From positions 312,501-376,500 of the forward strand of contig OZ018416.1 in the NCBI GenBank assembly GCA_963969595.1: DNA of 64,000 bases. The letters are read 5' to 3'. Origin of the DNA: Neckera pumila (lineage: Eukaryota > Streptophyta > Bryopsida > Hypnales > Neckeraceae). Below the pieces are notes generated by a model. The model was given only the letters and a program-made list of their open reading frames with translations, ran no database searches and was not told the DNA's origin. Positions 12,271-24,361 of the stretch are shown in pieces (within the stretch, counting starts at the first letter, position 1; each line of letters starts with the position of its first letter). The position numbers and the translations under genes are program-made.

Positions 12271-12447
12271 CTCATATCACATTCCCGGTGTTAATTCCAG
12301 GTGAGTCTCACTTTTCCTTGTGTATGTGTAGTTGCGGCATGTGTCCAAAGTAATTGTAAATAGTCAACTTTTTGCAGGTGTCAAATTTTAAAGTTCAATG
12401 GGAAAAGTGAGACTCACCGAGAATGAACACCGGGAATGCAATATGAG
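12271..12447. mobile_element. Short foldback/MITE element
   Basis: Two arms of about 47 bases (CTCATAT..ATTCCCGGTGTT..GGTGAGTCTCACTTTTCC and its inverse) flank an AT-rich loop with partial mismatches. No open frame is present. Just downstream, a second weaker inverted pair (TTTCCGATCAATAG near 12511 and CTATTGATCGGAAA near 12631) may be another decayed element. Confidence 0.55.
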
Positions 12448-12659
12448 CTTCATGTGGGGTAGGATGTGGGGTAGGACTAAGGTAGCCAACCCCTTTCCGA
12501 TCACCCTCCCATTTCCGATCAATAGCTTGATCCAAATAGTAACCATAGCTTTATAGGCCATTTGATTCTTTTGTAATGAATAACACATTGACACCTCATA
12601 AAGTTGCCATTGGTCAAGAATGGGCTTGCCTATTGATCGGAAATAGGAAACCCTGACTT

Positions 12660-13099
12660 TTTTACTTCTTTAATTTTTACTAATTCTACACTTGATGAAA
12701 AATTATCAAAAAATGGCAATCTTTCTTATTCCTATTTTCTTACTAGAGAAAAATTTCTCCTCCACCAAATTGAATCAAAATTGAATGATTCAAATTGAAT
12801 GATTCAAAGCTTCACACTTCTATATAAATCTAAAGAACCAATTTCAGATTTTTATTTTTTTTTAAACTCATTTTTAAAGAAGTTTTTTGAGCTGCCCGCC
12901 GTCCAATGAAAATCACATATCATGCAATAACTTTTTAACCGTATAGTCAAAAGCTACAAAAATTGTTGGTCCTTAAAGCTACTCCTTGGGCACATGTTTT
13001 GTAAAATTTTCAAAGAAAAAAAATAAAAACTCCATCCGTAGTGAGCTGCCCAAAATCGCTATGTTGCCAAAAAACGGTGTTTGGTCCTTTAGGGGTTAA
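12660..13099. mobile_element. piggyBac-like element, truncated copy B (inverted)
   Basis: The right edge reads TTTAGGGGTTAA (TTAA 13096-13099). Read on the - strand, its first about 80 bases match the left end of copy A, including TTTTTTGGCAACATAG and GATTTTGGGCA. No matching second end is visible on the low-coordinate side, so this copy is truncated. The left limit given here is approximate. Confidence 0.5.
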
Positions 13100-13867
13100 A
13101 GCAAGAATGTGGTCCCATCACTAGTTGGATGTCACAAAAGTGATGGACGATGGATTGCACATACTCCCATATTACTTCATTGGGCTCTTGGACAGTCATA
13201 AAAAGTATGTATGGGGGGTTCATCCATGTCCGTCAAATAGCAATTACATCTAATGTCAATATCAAGATAGTACGAGCTCGCCATGAGCGGGCTGCAACAG
13301 CATTATGGTACACAGACCACATGAAGGTTGCTTTGGTCTCTCCTTCGACGTTCATCTTTGTGGTTGTTATGGATTGCTCATAACAACAAGGTGCTCTCAC
13401 AAACCCAGTGGCCTCCAAAGTTTGTTCAACAGGCCCTTTGGAACACGCTATTTGACTCAAGGCGGGTTGCGTTTCTTAAAGCCCATAGTACTGCTAAACT
13501 TCGACCGCTCCAATCGAATTCCATCTAGCTCAAGTTTGACTTAGTTTGGGTGCAATCTCCTGTTTTTGCCACTCGTGTTGGCAACCAGATTAGTTGGAAC
13601 AAGGAAGGCCCCCTTCCTTGCCTTTTTGCTTAGTCTTTTTCTATTCTTTTTGCTTGTTCTCTCTTTGGTGTCCAACCTTCTGGCTTGGCCGTTTTGTACT
13701 TGGTGGGTTTTTTTCAATGCTATGGGTCTCCCATTTGTTCAAAAATTAAAAATTAAAAAAATGACATACGATTGCAAGTTCCAGAATGCAACCTATGCGT
13801 CAAAATTAGCAGTGCAGAAGTTTGGCATGCAACAACTCTACAATAGAAGATGTGGTCATAGCACAAG
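13100..13867 (+). other. Segment with weak coding remnant, possible LINE/retroelement debris
   Basis: This segment lies between the outward-facing TTAA ends of copy B (13099) and another TTAACCCCTAAATG end (13868). GC is higher than in its surroundings. Frames around 13270-13530 translate into peptides with a Trp-rich stretch (LWLLWIAHNNKVL, ALWNTLFDSRRVAFLKAH) that loosely recalls the C-terminal region of plant LINE reverse transcriptase proteins. The frame shifts and stops, so it is at most a pseudogene fragment. I cannot name it. Confidence 0.25.
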
Positions 13868-13900
13868 TTAACCCCTAAATGCCTGAGGCACCAAATTTTG
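13868..13900. repeat. Isolated piggyBac-like terminus
   Basis: TTAACCCCTAAATGCC begins at 13868 and matches the left terminus of copy A over its first 16 bases. No partner right end could be found downstream, so this is a solitary or decayed end. Confidence 0.4.
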
Positions 13901-14310
13901 GTGTCGAGAATACTTTGAAGTTAAATAAAACCTAACCAAATTGCTACTTTTAGTAGTTCATATTTTTATAATAATGTTTTTGAAGTCTAATTTTAGCTTC
14001 TCTCTTTCAGATCTAATGTCTAAAGTCTTCTCTCTAGTCTAAAGTCTTCTCTCTTTCAGATCTAATGGTTTCATCGTCGAGTACTGAGGAAAAACTGTGT
14101 GGTCTTCTACAGCCAGCTTTCGTACTTCTAATTGTTTTTCCACTAATAACTAATCCATGAGCTCAAGGTTTTGGTGGACCCTTTTGAGCGACTTGAATCC
14201 TTTCTTGAATTTTGGCATATAGAAAGTGTGGTTTTTTAAAAGCCAGTCAAGAATTGGTTAGGATGAAAGAGAAATTCTATGATAAAAAGGCACAATATAA
14301 TGGACAAACG

Positions 14311-14515
14311 GTGTTTTAAGTGAGTTTTTAAGTATAGTCCTAGACATAAGATTTTAAGTAATGACCTTCAAGGCAATTTTTAGCAAAATTTTACTAAAAA
14401 TACATGTGTTTCTAGTAAAAATTTGCTGAAAATTGCCTTGAAGGTCATTACTTAAAATCTTATGTCTAGGACTATACTTAAAAACTCACTTAAAACACCT
14501 CATTCTCTTGTAGTG
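14311..14515. mobile_element. Foldback hairpin element with CACTACAAGAG end
   Basis: The left arm starts GTGTTTTAAGTGAG at 14311 and the right arm ends CTCACTTAAAACAC near 14498. The arms pair almost perfectly over about 85-90 bases around a short loop near 14405. The right side continues to CTTGTAGTG (14507-14515), which on the - strand reads CACTACAAGAG, the classic CACTA (En/Spm) terminus. The left side lacks this tail. The arm sequence is related to the end of the CACTA-ended element at 49665. No protein is encoded. Confidence 0.75.
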
Positions 14516-15775
14516 TTTGCAAGTGAAGAGAAGATTCTTAAGCTTCGAATGTATAGTAAGACTAGAAGAAATCCTTGAATCAATATTTAAGTGCAAGCCT
14601 TTGTAGCTCTCCCCCTAGAGGTTTTATATCCAAGCACAAAAAAAAAGTAAAAGAAGCACAAAACATATATGAGATAAATTTTTAGATAAAATAAATTTTT
14701 TTACCTTAATTCATTTCATTTTCATCCAAATACAAAATCTTTGATATTTCTAATTCCTTACGATGTCTTCAAGAGTTCCAATTGTCAAAAGCATATCCAA
14801 TTAGGCAAATGGTGATTTCCATGGTGATTTCTATGGTAATTTCTAGAGAGCTTGGGATTCTCTAGCGAGCCCAATGGAAACTTTGTCGAGGTCCACACCC
14901 ACTTGGAGTGTCAAAAGAGCTCCTAGCTCCCCTCTAGTTCTTGATCCTCTAATTGGCCAATAGAAATAGGCTCTAAAATATGTTCTATTGGGAAGACTAA
15001 ATCCATGAGTCAAGGTGCCACATCAATGCTTGGAGAGAACCACCGGTTAGTTCATTGTTAGCCAATGGAATTCGGGGAAAAGATAGTTGCAATTTGAAAA
15101 CATCAAGAAAAAACAATTAAAAAATCATTAAAATTTCTATTTTGAGTAAAAAAAAGAGAAAAAAACTTGAGACTTGAGAAAAACGGGTTCCATATGGGAA
15201 TCAACTGGTAGAACTCAAAAAATATTCCAAATGTTGTATCATACATTAATGCACCAAAACAAAAGTAGAAACTACTCCTTCACATCAACTCCTTGGGTAA
15301 GATGGGAGGTCCTTAAATTGACTAGGTCAATGCATCCCTTATCTAGGAATACCTAGATAGGAGATATGCTCCTTGGAATATCTATTAGTATCATTGATGA
15401 GGTGGGTAGGCTTAAATGGGCAATTTATGGACCTCCTCCTTTATGTGGACTCTAATTCAAGCTGAGCAATGCGTGTAATAATTCAAGGACTCAGCAACCA
15501 AATAGAATGGAATAATGACTAGCTTACATGTGAGCCAGGTAGGCAGAAAAAGCAACTAAAAGACAAGAACACTTCCACCGATGATCAGTAAGCGTGGAAG
15601 GAGGAGAGTGAGTATCACCGATATCAGAGTATCCCTCACTGTAGAAGGAACATAAAAGTGCTTCCTATATTTCGGGATTGTTGACCGCACCCACCCACAG
15701 ATACATGTAAGCTAGCCCTAAGAAAATCGTATTAACAAGCAGAATCTGACTCTCTCTCTCTCTCTCTCTCTACAT
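14516..15775. other. Intergenic, no gene seen
   Basis: AT-rich DNA between the foldback element and the 3' end of the aspartic protease gene. No conserved peptide or RNA is recognised. Part next to 15776 may be protease 3' UTR or, if the final exon model is wrong, may hold a missed last exon. A short (TC)10 microsatellite lies at 15751-15770. Confidence 0.4.
15751..15770. repeat. (TC)n microsatellite
   Basis: Ten perfect TC repeats immediately downstream of the stop codon of the aspartic protease model. Confidence 0.9.
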
Positions 15776-18700
15776 TCAGAATGTGTTGCCCAAGATGAGT
15801 ATCAATGGCATGTGTAAGTGTCTCAAGGAACGCACCGTGAACAGAAACGGGAGTGAGGAGGAAGCATCTGAAGTGTCCACATCTTTCAGCGGAACCACGT
15901 CACCAGAATCGGAGTGATTCTTCACTAGGCCTGGAGCGGAGGATCGATTAAGAAAATGAGGGTTTAACACTTCTGGATCCATCGGAGGTCTCATCCACAC
16001 ATTGTCTGTGTCATCAGCTCGGGTCGCAGGAGGGATGGAGGAGTCATTCCCCGAGGCTGGGCTTTCCAGCAAAGTCCTCCACAGATCCGTGCACTTGGTT
16101 CTGAGAAAGCCAACCTGATCGTTCTCTCGATCGTACGTGACCAGCATGTTGCGCGTCACGATCCCACCAAGGATGGTGGTCGAGTCTTCGTTCTGAAAAA
16201 ATCCCAAACAATACGCTCCTGGATGGGTCGTGTGCTGGGTACACGAACAACCCACACTCCATCAGTCCTCGTAACAGTAGTCTTTTGGCAATCAAGTAGA
16301 GAATTGTAAAACCTACCGTGAGGGGGGATCTAAGATAATACGGTCTCCTATGCTGACCCCTGTAACCAGCAGAAACTCATCTATTCACGCTTTCAATTAG
16401 CAAGTGGTGTATGCATGACTAAATGCCTACGGCTACTGATTTTTGAATGGAAATGAGGTTGTGTATTGCCACTTATAGCGGTCTATAACCTCCCACTTTG
16501 AAATTGCATAAGAAATTCAGACGTAGTGATTAAAATTTTTGATCTCAACAGACTTGGCTCTTGTACCCACAGTGTGATCTCTCCACAGCTCTATAACGAT
16601 CTCCCCCAAATCACACTCGTACATATTGCTTAGAATGCTTAAAGAGACGGACAGAGTATCCTCTCCCTCAGGTGGAGTTTAGAATTCATCAACTCCATTC
16701 CAAGCACCGCAAATGAGATGAAGCAAGGAAATAGAAGGTTCGTAAAAGTACCCTAAGAAGGTAATTCTCTGCCGCCAAGGAAACCGTCTTATCGTCTCCG
16801 AATACCAAGTCGATTGATGGGAAGTGGGAGCTCAAATTATCTGGATCACTGCATCATGTTGTAAACTCTCATCGACAAGAAACTACGTGCACTTTCAAAA
16901 ACAAGCATATCATTGCAAGTTGAAATGTTGGCATTCTGTGTTGACAAAGTCAGGGTTGAATCCACTTACGTTCCTGCACCTGAATAGCAGATATCTTTGA
17001 AGTTTGCATCAGGCCCATCTATTTCTTCAAGATCCTTCACTCCACGAACAAACTGCCCAACCACTTCAAATTGGAGTATACCCAGTCAAAACTCAGAAAA
17101 CTCATCAACTACATTTCAGAGGAGTCTCTGAAATTTGTAATGAAAAGCATCTGGTTGCCAAATACACTAAAGCTGAGAGTGAGTCAGGATGAACCCAGAT
17201 GCAATAAGATAGATAGGTTTAGATCCGAGGCTCTTACAGCATCTTTGAACACATTGAATGCTTTCTCTGGAAGATACGCGAACGTGGTTCCGCTATCAAG
17301 GACGGTCCCATATCGTCCATCAAAAACATCAGGTTCCACCGGCAGAGGCTTGCCTTGCACCCAAATCTCCTTGAGAACAACGTTGTAGTAAGAGCTGCCT
17401 TCACAACACCACATGATGACACAAACTGCACCAAACATCAGTTTGGTAGGTACACAACAGAATGTGGCAGCAAGAGACTGGCGGCACTACGTCAAGAATA
17501 GCTTACAGTAAGTAAGGAACCGATTGCACACTCTTATTGTCCAGACATTGTATCGACCAATCTGTTAGGAGCACACCTGCGAGAGGGATTCGATGGTGTG
17601 AAGACCATTTCGTCCATTGGAGGCACAGCGCCCAAGATCATGGCTCCCCCGTCCTCATCCATGCCTCCATAACACAGCGAGAAGGTGCTTGCAATGGCGC
17701 CCTGCACGATCAATTGATCCACCACACTGAGAGATCCTCGGCCCTGGCCCAGGATCCCATCCGCATGTTGCGAGTACAGGTCCCCACTCTCAGAAGTCTC
17801 GCAACCAAACACCAACGGCCGAGGTGAGTAACCTGAGCTGCCCGTCCCGTATCGCACATAGTCTCGAGCCAGAAACCCGCTGCTGAAGCTCTGCTCTGCA
17901 TAATGTCTGGCGTAGGTACAAAGATTAGTACTGCGGACGCAAGACCCCATTTCACATTCCCCGTCATCGCAGTGGATTGCGGAGAAGGAGTTCGATTCCT
18001 CGGGCTTGAAGCTTGGATCCTGTGCACGCACAACTTCATGACTGTGCATTAGGGCTTCACTAATCTGTAAGGTACGTATAGGATACTGAAACCGAAAGGG
18101 AACTAATCCTCGATCCTATACTGACATCTGTTCCCCACAGCAGCTCATCTATGCATGCACTTGCTTAGATTTATTAGCAAGTGGAGTAAGCATGCCTTGC
18201 TAAATGTCTTCGGCCACGCATCTCGAATGGAAATGGGGTTGTCTACTATCACCAACAGTGGTCCACAACGACCTCCACTTTGAAATTGCATACGAATTCA
18301 TGCATTGTGATAAAAATTTGATCCCAACAGATTGGCTCTTGTTCCCAAATTGATCTCTCCAAAGCTCTATTCACCTCCCAAATGCCACACGCTTACATAC
18401 AGTATGCTTAAAGTGACGCAAATAGTATCTGCAAATATACCATCCTATTTTGGCAAACAGTCTCTAGCTGCAACGAAGGACCGCCATGAAATGGTTTTGA
18501 GGCAGTGCAAAGGAATGTAAGGTACAGACCTGATGGGAGCCACAATGCGAGCAAGATGAACAGGGCACATAAGTGATGGTGCTGCCCGTATCCACGATCA
18601 GAGCAAAGGCCTGTGGAGGCGAGCCGATGTACACCGTGGTTGTGTAATAGCTGCAGGGACGGTCAAAACCCTAAGCCGTCGTAAGCGCTACATCGTGGAT

Positions 18701-19065
18701 CCAATTCTCATGAGAGTTTCAGTATCAAATGATCGTTATCTGAAAGCAATCTGCAAACTGATATGAAAGCGCATTGGGAGCACAGAAGGTTACCCATGAC
18801 GGGCAAGGCCGTCTGACAATTTGGTGCGCACATTGTTCGATGTGGAAAGGCTCTTGTGCTGATAGTGGTCCAGTGACGATGCGGAGGTGGAAGTGGAGAG
18901 CGGGATCACTAGTGCCGCCCCGTACGTGGAGTGTGTCCAACGCGGCATGGATAGATTCTCGGCTTGAATTACTATTCTCGTTGATTGTGAAGCACAGCTT
19001 CGCGATGATTCCACGATTTGCATCAACGTCGTCATTAGTATCAAGAGCTTGTTCATTTGATCCAT
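15776..19065 (-). CDS. Pepsin-family (A1) aspartic protease, secretory, plant atypical type
   Basis: Pepsin-like aspartyl protease, closest in pattern to Arabidopsis At3g50050/At5g43100. Seven exons on the - strand: 18794-19065, 18530-18650, 17577-18019, 17238-17394, 16970-17052, 16752-16848 and 15776-16234, giving 543 aa. The catalytic Asp motifs are IVDTGST (D111) and VLDSGTT (D312). A Cys-rich insert (CSSCSHCGSHQ ... CEMGSC ... CTY) follows the first motif, as in plant nepenthesin-like forms. Other family blocks are VFGCETSESGDLY, GILGQGRGSLSVVDQL, SLCYGGM and GAYCLGFFQ. The first ATG (19063-19065) opens a hydrophobic signal-like segment (KLLILMTTLMQIV). The C-terminus is uncertain: after SLPFLFT there is a good donor (GTGCGT, about 15835), and homologues have a longer tail, so the last about 20 residues may be read-through into an intron. 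Confidence 0.88.
16344..16650. repeat. Intronic repeat, copy 1 (aspartic protease intron 6)
   Basis: About 300 bases similar to 18113-18420 in intron 2 of the same gene, in the same orientation. Shared blocks include TTAGCAAGTGG, GAATGGAAATG-GGTTGT, CACTTTGAAATTGCATA and TTGGCTCTTGT-CCCA. Confidence 0.75.
18113..18420. repeat. Intronic repeat, copy 2 (aspartic protease intron 2)
   Basis: Partner of the segment at 16344-16650. The match runs from CCTATACTGAC to ATGCTTAAAGTGACG with scattered substitutions and small indels, inside intron 18020-18529. Confidence 0.75.
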
Positions 19066-20068
19066 GAACACCCTAAACCCTAGAAATCGACACTCCTCTT
19101 TCTTTCACAACCCCTTCGCGCTTGAAGAGACCTGAATTTTCTCATCGACTTCTCATTGGGCATTGGTAAACGCCAATCACGGCGTGCCGAAGACCTCAAA
19201 CAATGAAGCAGGGGTTCTTTCTTGAAGTGGCAATCAGTTCTGTAAAGGTGACGACGTCCATCCTGCTACTAAAGGATTATGCCGCTACAGTGGTCATTCG
19301 CACCCCCATGGATCTCGCCGCGAAGTTCAAAGGTTTTTTCGACTTTTACCTCCCTCACGGACGAATAGGTCGTCCCGCACAAGATATCTGATGTCGCAAC
19401 GTCGTGACGATGAGTTTGATCCGCGCTTGTCCACGTCCATCTCACTGAAACTATAACTGAGGAGGCCATGTCCGGATAAAATGTTATCCGCTGGTCGCAT
19501 CATCTCACGAAACTTTGCCAGTCCTCTGCCACCATCAATTCAACGACGGGCTGCCCAACTTGTGGCACACACTAATCGTGCATTCGGCAGCTGCGAACCT
19601 AAAAGTTTAGGCACGACATGAATGATTCCGATGTATGCTCAAGCAAAAACGGTGCAAGAACAAAGCAAAGCAAAAATGTACCGCTCGAGGCAATCTCTAC
19701 CATCAAAACCCAGCATAAGCATGTGACAAGGTCCAACATCGATCGAACTTCAGAACTCCATCAAATCCTTGCTGGCAAGCCTCATCCACTGAACAACACA
19801 ACCACTGGCAGAAAATGCATTGAGTGGTTTTCGTAACATAACAGTTGTCAGTGATACCGCGTGATTAGTTCCAACAATGTAGCAATAAATTAATTTCGCA
19901 AAGCTTCTAGTATGTACGAGCTTCTCAAATCGTGTAATCACTTATCCGAACTAGTACTGACATCTAAAAGTAAGTAATGCACTTGCTGAACTAATGTGAA
20001 TCTATACAGCTTCATATACAGCGTCTGAAAGGAAGGCAGCCCTTTGTGAACTTCTTGACCGATCGAAA
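19066..20068. other. 5' flank of the protease / 3' flank of ACX3
   Basis: Both neighbours are on the - strand, so this region holds the protease promoter and 5' UTR and the ACX3 3' UTR. Short open frames occur but none shows conserved family residues. I see no RNA gene. Confidence 0.5.
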
Positions 20069-23000
20069 CTATTGCACGTTGCTCCACGAGTTGTATTCCA
20101 CCCAGTCGAAGGCGATGGGCCCCAGGAAGGGCTCCGGAATACTGAAGGCGTCCACAAGGGCGAGCGCTTGAGGCCGGAGCTCTCCACACAGGGTGGCTAC
20201 GTGGGTGCGGATGAGCTGAGACTGTTTCGGTGACAGGTACCCATACCTGCAACATCGGTGCATTTCAGTTAATTCCAAGAAAAAGAAGCCCAAAGTTCAC
20301 ATCCTTTTGTGTTTGGCAAAGCAACATACGAGGCGAGGAACAGTTCGCCCCTAAAAGACCAAGGATTCATAGTTTAAAAATGGCTAATTCAATTGACCAT
20401 ACTGTGAACAATAGAATTCGGATGGGGCCGAATTCTATGCCACCTGAATAGGTGAAGAACATTGCATGTGTTGGTCTAAAAGGAAGTAGAATTCGACAAA
20501 CGAGATTCCCTCTAGGACCTGCTCAAAACCTCTAAAAATGACATGAAGCCCAACATGACCGTCTAGTTGCTTTAGCGGCACGTACCTCAGAAAGACTGGA
20601 GCCTCATCGGTAGATGACAGCACATACAGCGACCTGATCAGCCCCAGGACCTCCTGCTCACACACAAAAAAAAAACAGGCTTGTTACATGCACAGGAATA
20701 GGCAAATGTACAGTGAAGTGCGAGGATTGAAAACGGCATGCATACGAAGCAGTTGAATTCCGCAGCCCCTACCTTCATGGAGCCTGTGGTCAGTTGCTCT
20801 GCTCTCAAAAAGCTCTCCAGAACGGAGCGTTCCGAGAAGGCCTGCCCTAAATCCTCCGCTAGTTGATAACTCTGGAGAGAGAAAGCAGCAACAACAGAGT
20901 TGTTAAGCCTTACAGATGAAATGCCTAATGTCTTGCTGACTCCTTCCCCAATGCAATCCAATGACGCCAAGAAAGTCATGTCTACGAGATTATAGAACAA
21001 CCAGCTACGACTAAACTCAACGCCTTTGGTATGTTGATCGAGATAACCAACACACCGGCATATCAACAGAGTGACTTCATAGAATCAACAAATAATCCAA
21101 ACCCCCAAAATGACCAAGAAGTTTTACCGAAATGGCTGCATCTGCCATAGAAACTCCCTTCGACACAAGAGACGTAACTTGCGAGAATAAGAGCTCCAAC
21201 AAACCCCGCTCCCTCAACTGGAACAGTGACAACTGGTACAAATGCAGACACAAATGAAGTCAGTCTCAAGCAAGCAAGCATGATCGCACTTAAAACCTTC
21301 TTAATATCGTGTCATTTGCAGAGGAAAATCGCAAAAGATCAGCACGAAAGGAGACGAAAGTCTGCCATGAAATTTTGATGAACATGCTCAGCAGACACCC
21401 CACACACCTGAAACTTGGAGTCATGAAGTGTGCTTTTGTTGAGTTCCTGGGGTATGACCGGCGCCGGGCCGTTGATGTGTTCCAGTCCCATTCCCTTCAT
21501 AGGTTTTCCTTTCTTTTTAGCTGCCAAGTAATCTGCCAACAGAGCTTTGCTGACCTGCAAAAATATACTCGAGATTCAATTTCAAAACTCCATCTCGTAA
21601 CGAAACTTTGCAAACAACGAATGCACAATTGGGGTGTAACCAAAACCCAGAGACCCAAGGAAGCGTTCACTAGAGCTTAGAAGAAAGTCCGACCTGCTGC
21701 ATGAGGACATTGTTGTCGCCCTCGAAAGTCAATTGGACGTCATACTCCGCTTTCAGCTGCCCAACACGGTTGTCAGTCTTCAAGCCCTGGCCTCCGCACG
21801 CTTCTCGGCATTCCTGCAGCGACACTCTTTCCTTCTTAGCATGTAGCCCATGACCAAAAGACATAGAGACCAGTAGCTACACCGATCATAGTATTGAGTC
21901 TATAGTACGCTATTTCGTAGGGTTAATGCCAATTTCGAACAACATGTAATAGCGCATCTGTGGACGGCTAAGATTAGACCACCATTTAGAATAATACCAA
22001 ACTCCAAGCCACTTTCTGATTGATTGACTTTTCACTCAAAAGCTCCTCTTTCGTCTCTTTCAATGGGAGTGCCAAGGTTAAACTAAGTACACTGATTAAC
22101 ATCAAAAGTGCATTTATTGGATGAAATACTATTTTGGTGGCATATTAAAGTCATGGATAGAATTAGCGGTGTAGCTGTCATGCGAAGGAGGAATTGTCTC
22201 AGTAGCACAGATTCAAAGGCAAAGAATTGTCATTACCAACCTGAAGTGTACGAAGATTGTGCCACGAGAAGACGGCTTTGAGACCACTCGACAAGACGTG
22301 AATGATTTTCGACTCCTGTGGTGTGCGTCTCACATACAAGTTCTTCAAATCCACAGCAGCAAAGCTCATTGCATACCTGCATAGTCATAATTTATAAGTC
22401 TAGAGACACGACGAACCCTAAAAAGGGATTCGGAATTTCCAGATTGAGAGTTTAAATGAAAATCTAACTGATACTTACGTTTTGGCCAAAAGAGGAAGCA
22501 GCCGATGTCGATGACTCGGGTAGTCCAGGAGCAGCACCTCAGGCTGACCTGGAGTCAACGAGAAAGCGCGCCTTGCAAGAGCGTACCGAATCGCTGTTGC
22601 TAAGCCCACCTTGGATTGGTAAATTGCACTCACAGCAATGGTCACCCGCCCTGATGTAAGAGGAGCCATAAAAGCACCAAATCTCTGCAAGAAAAATTAC
22701 ATAAAAGGTTTTAAATAAAATTCAGGGACTTCACATGTCAGACACCCGCCTCAGTCCCATTCAAACGAACGTGTTGATACTCAGGAATCAAAAACACCAA
22801 CCTGCTCGGGATCTTTGATCGCACTTTCATATCGTCCATCTGGTGTTACGTCTGCAACTGCGTTGAGCAGATTCTCCCGAGGAATTCTCACTTTGTCAAA
22901 CCTGAAAGCATTGCAAACTCTGTAAACTAACGATCGTTTCGTTATTGAATAGCAGACAGCTCAGAATGAAGTAACAGTATTCTACGTCTTTTCAAGCCTA

Positions 23001-24306
23001 AAATCAACGGAAAAAAACCCGTCTGCTCTCGGCGTGAACGGTAGTACTCACCAAATCCGGCCATTGTCTACGCCATTCAAACCAATCTTGTGCCCACAAT
23101 CGGCGATGCGAATTCCCGGACACTCACGGCCATATTCATCCCGCAGTGGGCAAACGAAGGCGTGCACGCCCTCGTTCTTCCCATTGATCAGAAGTTGCGA
23201 AAACACAATAGTATGGGTAGCATGCTGCATGAAAACGAACGAGGGAAGCAAACATGAGAACTTAAAGACATTGATCACCCTGTGCTCTGAAAGCGCCCAC
23301 ATGGCGGTGACCACTAAGTAGGATTGCCCTAATTCTTGACAAGAACAGCATCACCCTTCACCAAATACACCATATAACGCGGAGCAGGATAAGTACGAAA
23401 GGCCTCAGTAATCTATCTATATTTTTCAAAAATCGTGTGGCACTCCCAACCTCCTCCGACATGCTCGTTGTGGGCCACATTCATTTTCACCCACAGCAAT
23501 TGAACACGCATTAAGTGTGTATGGTGTGTTTGTCGTCACGAAATTCACCTGCGCAGCCCCGCCAATCCAATATTTCTGAGCCGATTCGCATGGAGTGTTG
23601 ATGATGAATTCCTCCGTGGAGGGATCAAACGTCGTCACAGTTTCAATGCCTCGCACCTGAACAGAGACACATACAGGCACCATGATCAAAGCTCATGACG
23701 AAGAAGAAGAAGAAACAGGCTACTCCAAAGTCAAGAATTGATTCTGGTCCAGCCCGGCTGGAAGACTAACGTACATTGCTGCCATGACCGAGTTCAGTCA
23801 TAGCAAAGCAGCCGCGGACGTGGTAGGCTTCCGTGATCGCAAGCCACTTGTCGTGGTGTCGCTTGGTGCCCAAGTACTGGATGGCGCCACCCCAGAGGTG
23901 GAAGTGCACGCCCAGCTTGATGGCCAGCGAGTGGTCGAAGATGCCGAGCGTTTCGAAGAGCGCGGCCCGTTTCAGCGCGTCCTCCACGGAGGGGTCCGTG
24001 AGCCAGCCCTGGAACACGCCCTTGCTTTTGAAAAACAGAATGCGCTGTAGGGTTTTGTCCCGGTGCTCCTCCATGGTGGTGTTGAAGTTGGGCGAGGCGA
24101 ACACTCGACCTCCCACGCGCTTGCTCACGAACAGGTCACTGCTCAGCATTAGGTTCGTGAAGGAGTCTCGGACCTCCATGTGGTGGCCGTCCAGCAAAGT
24201 CCGCATGGCCGCTAGGTCGAAGCTGGGCAGGTCTGCAGTAGACACACAGATCAGAGAGACAATTCACTCGCAGGGGATCACACGACTGGACTGCACTTCA
24301 ATTCTA

Positions 24307-24361
<55 letters not shown>

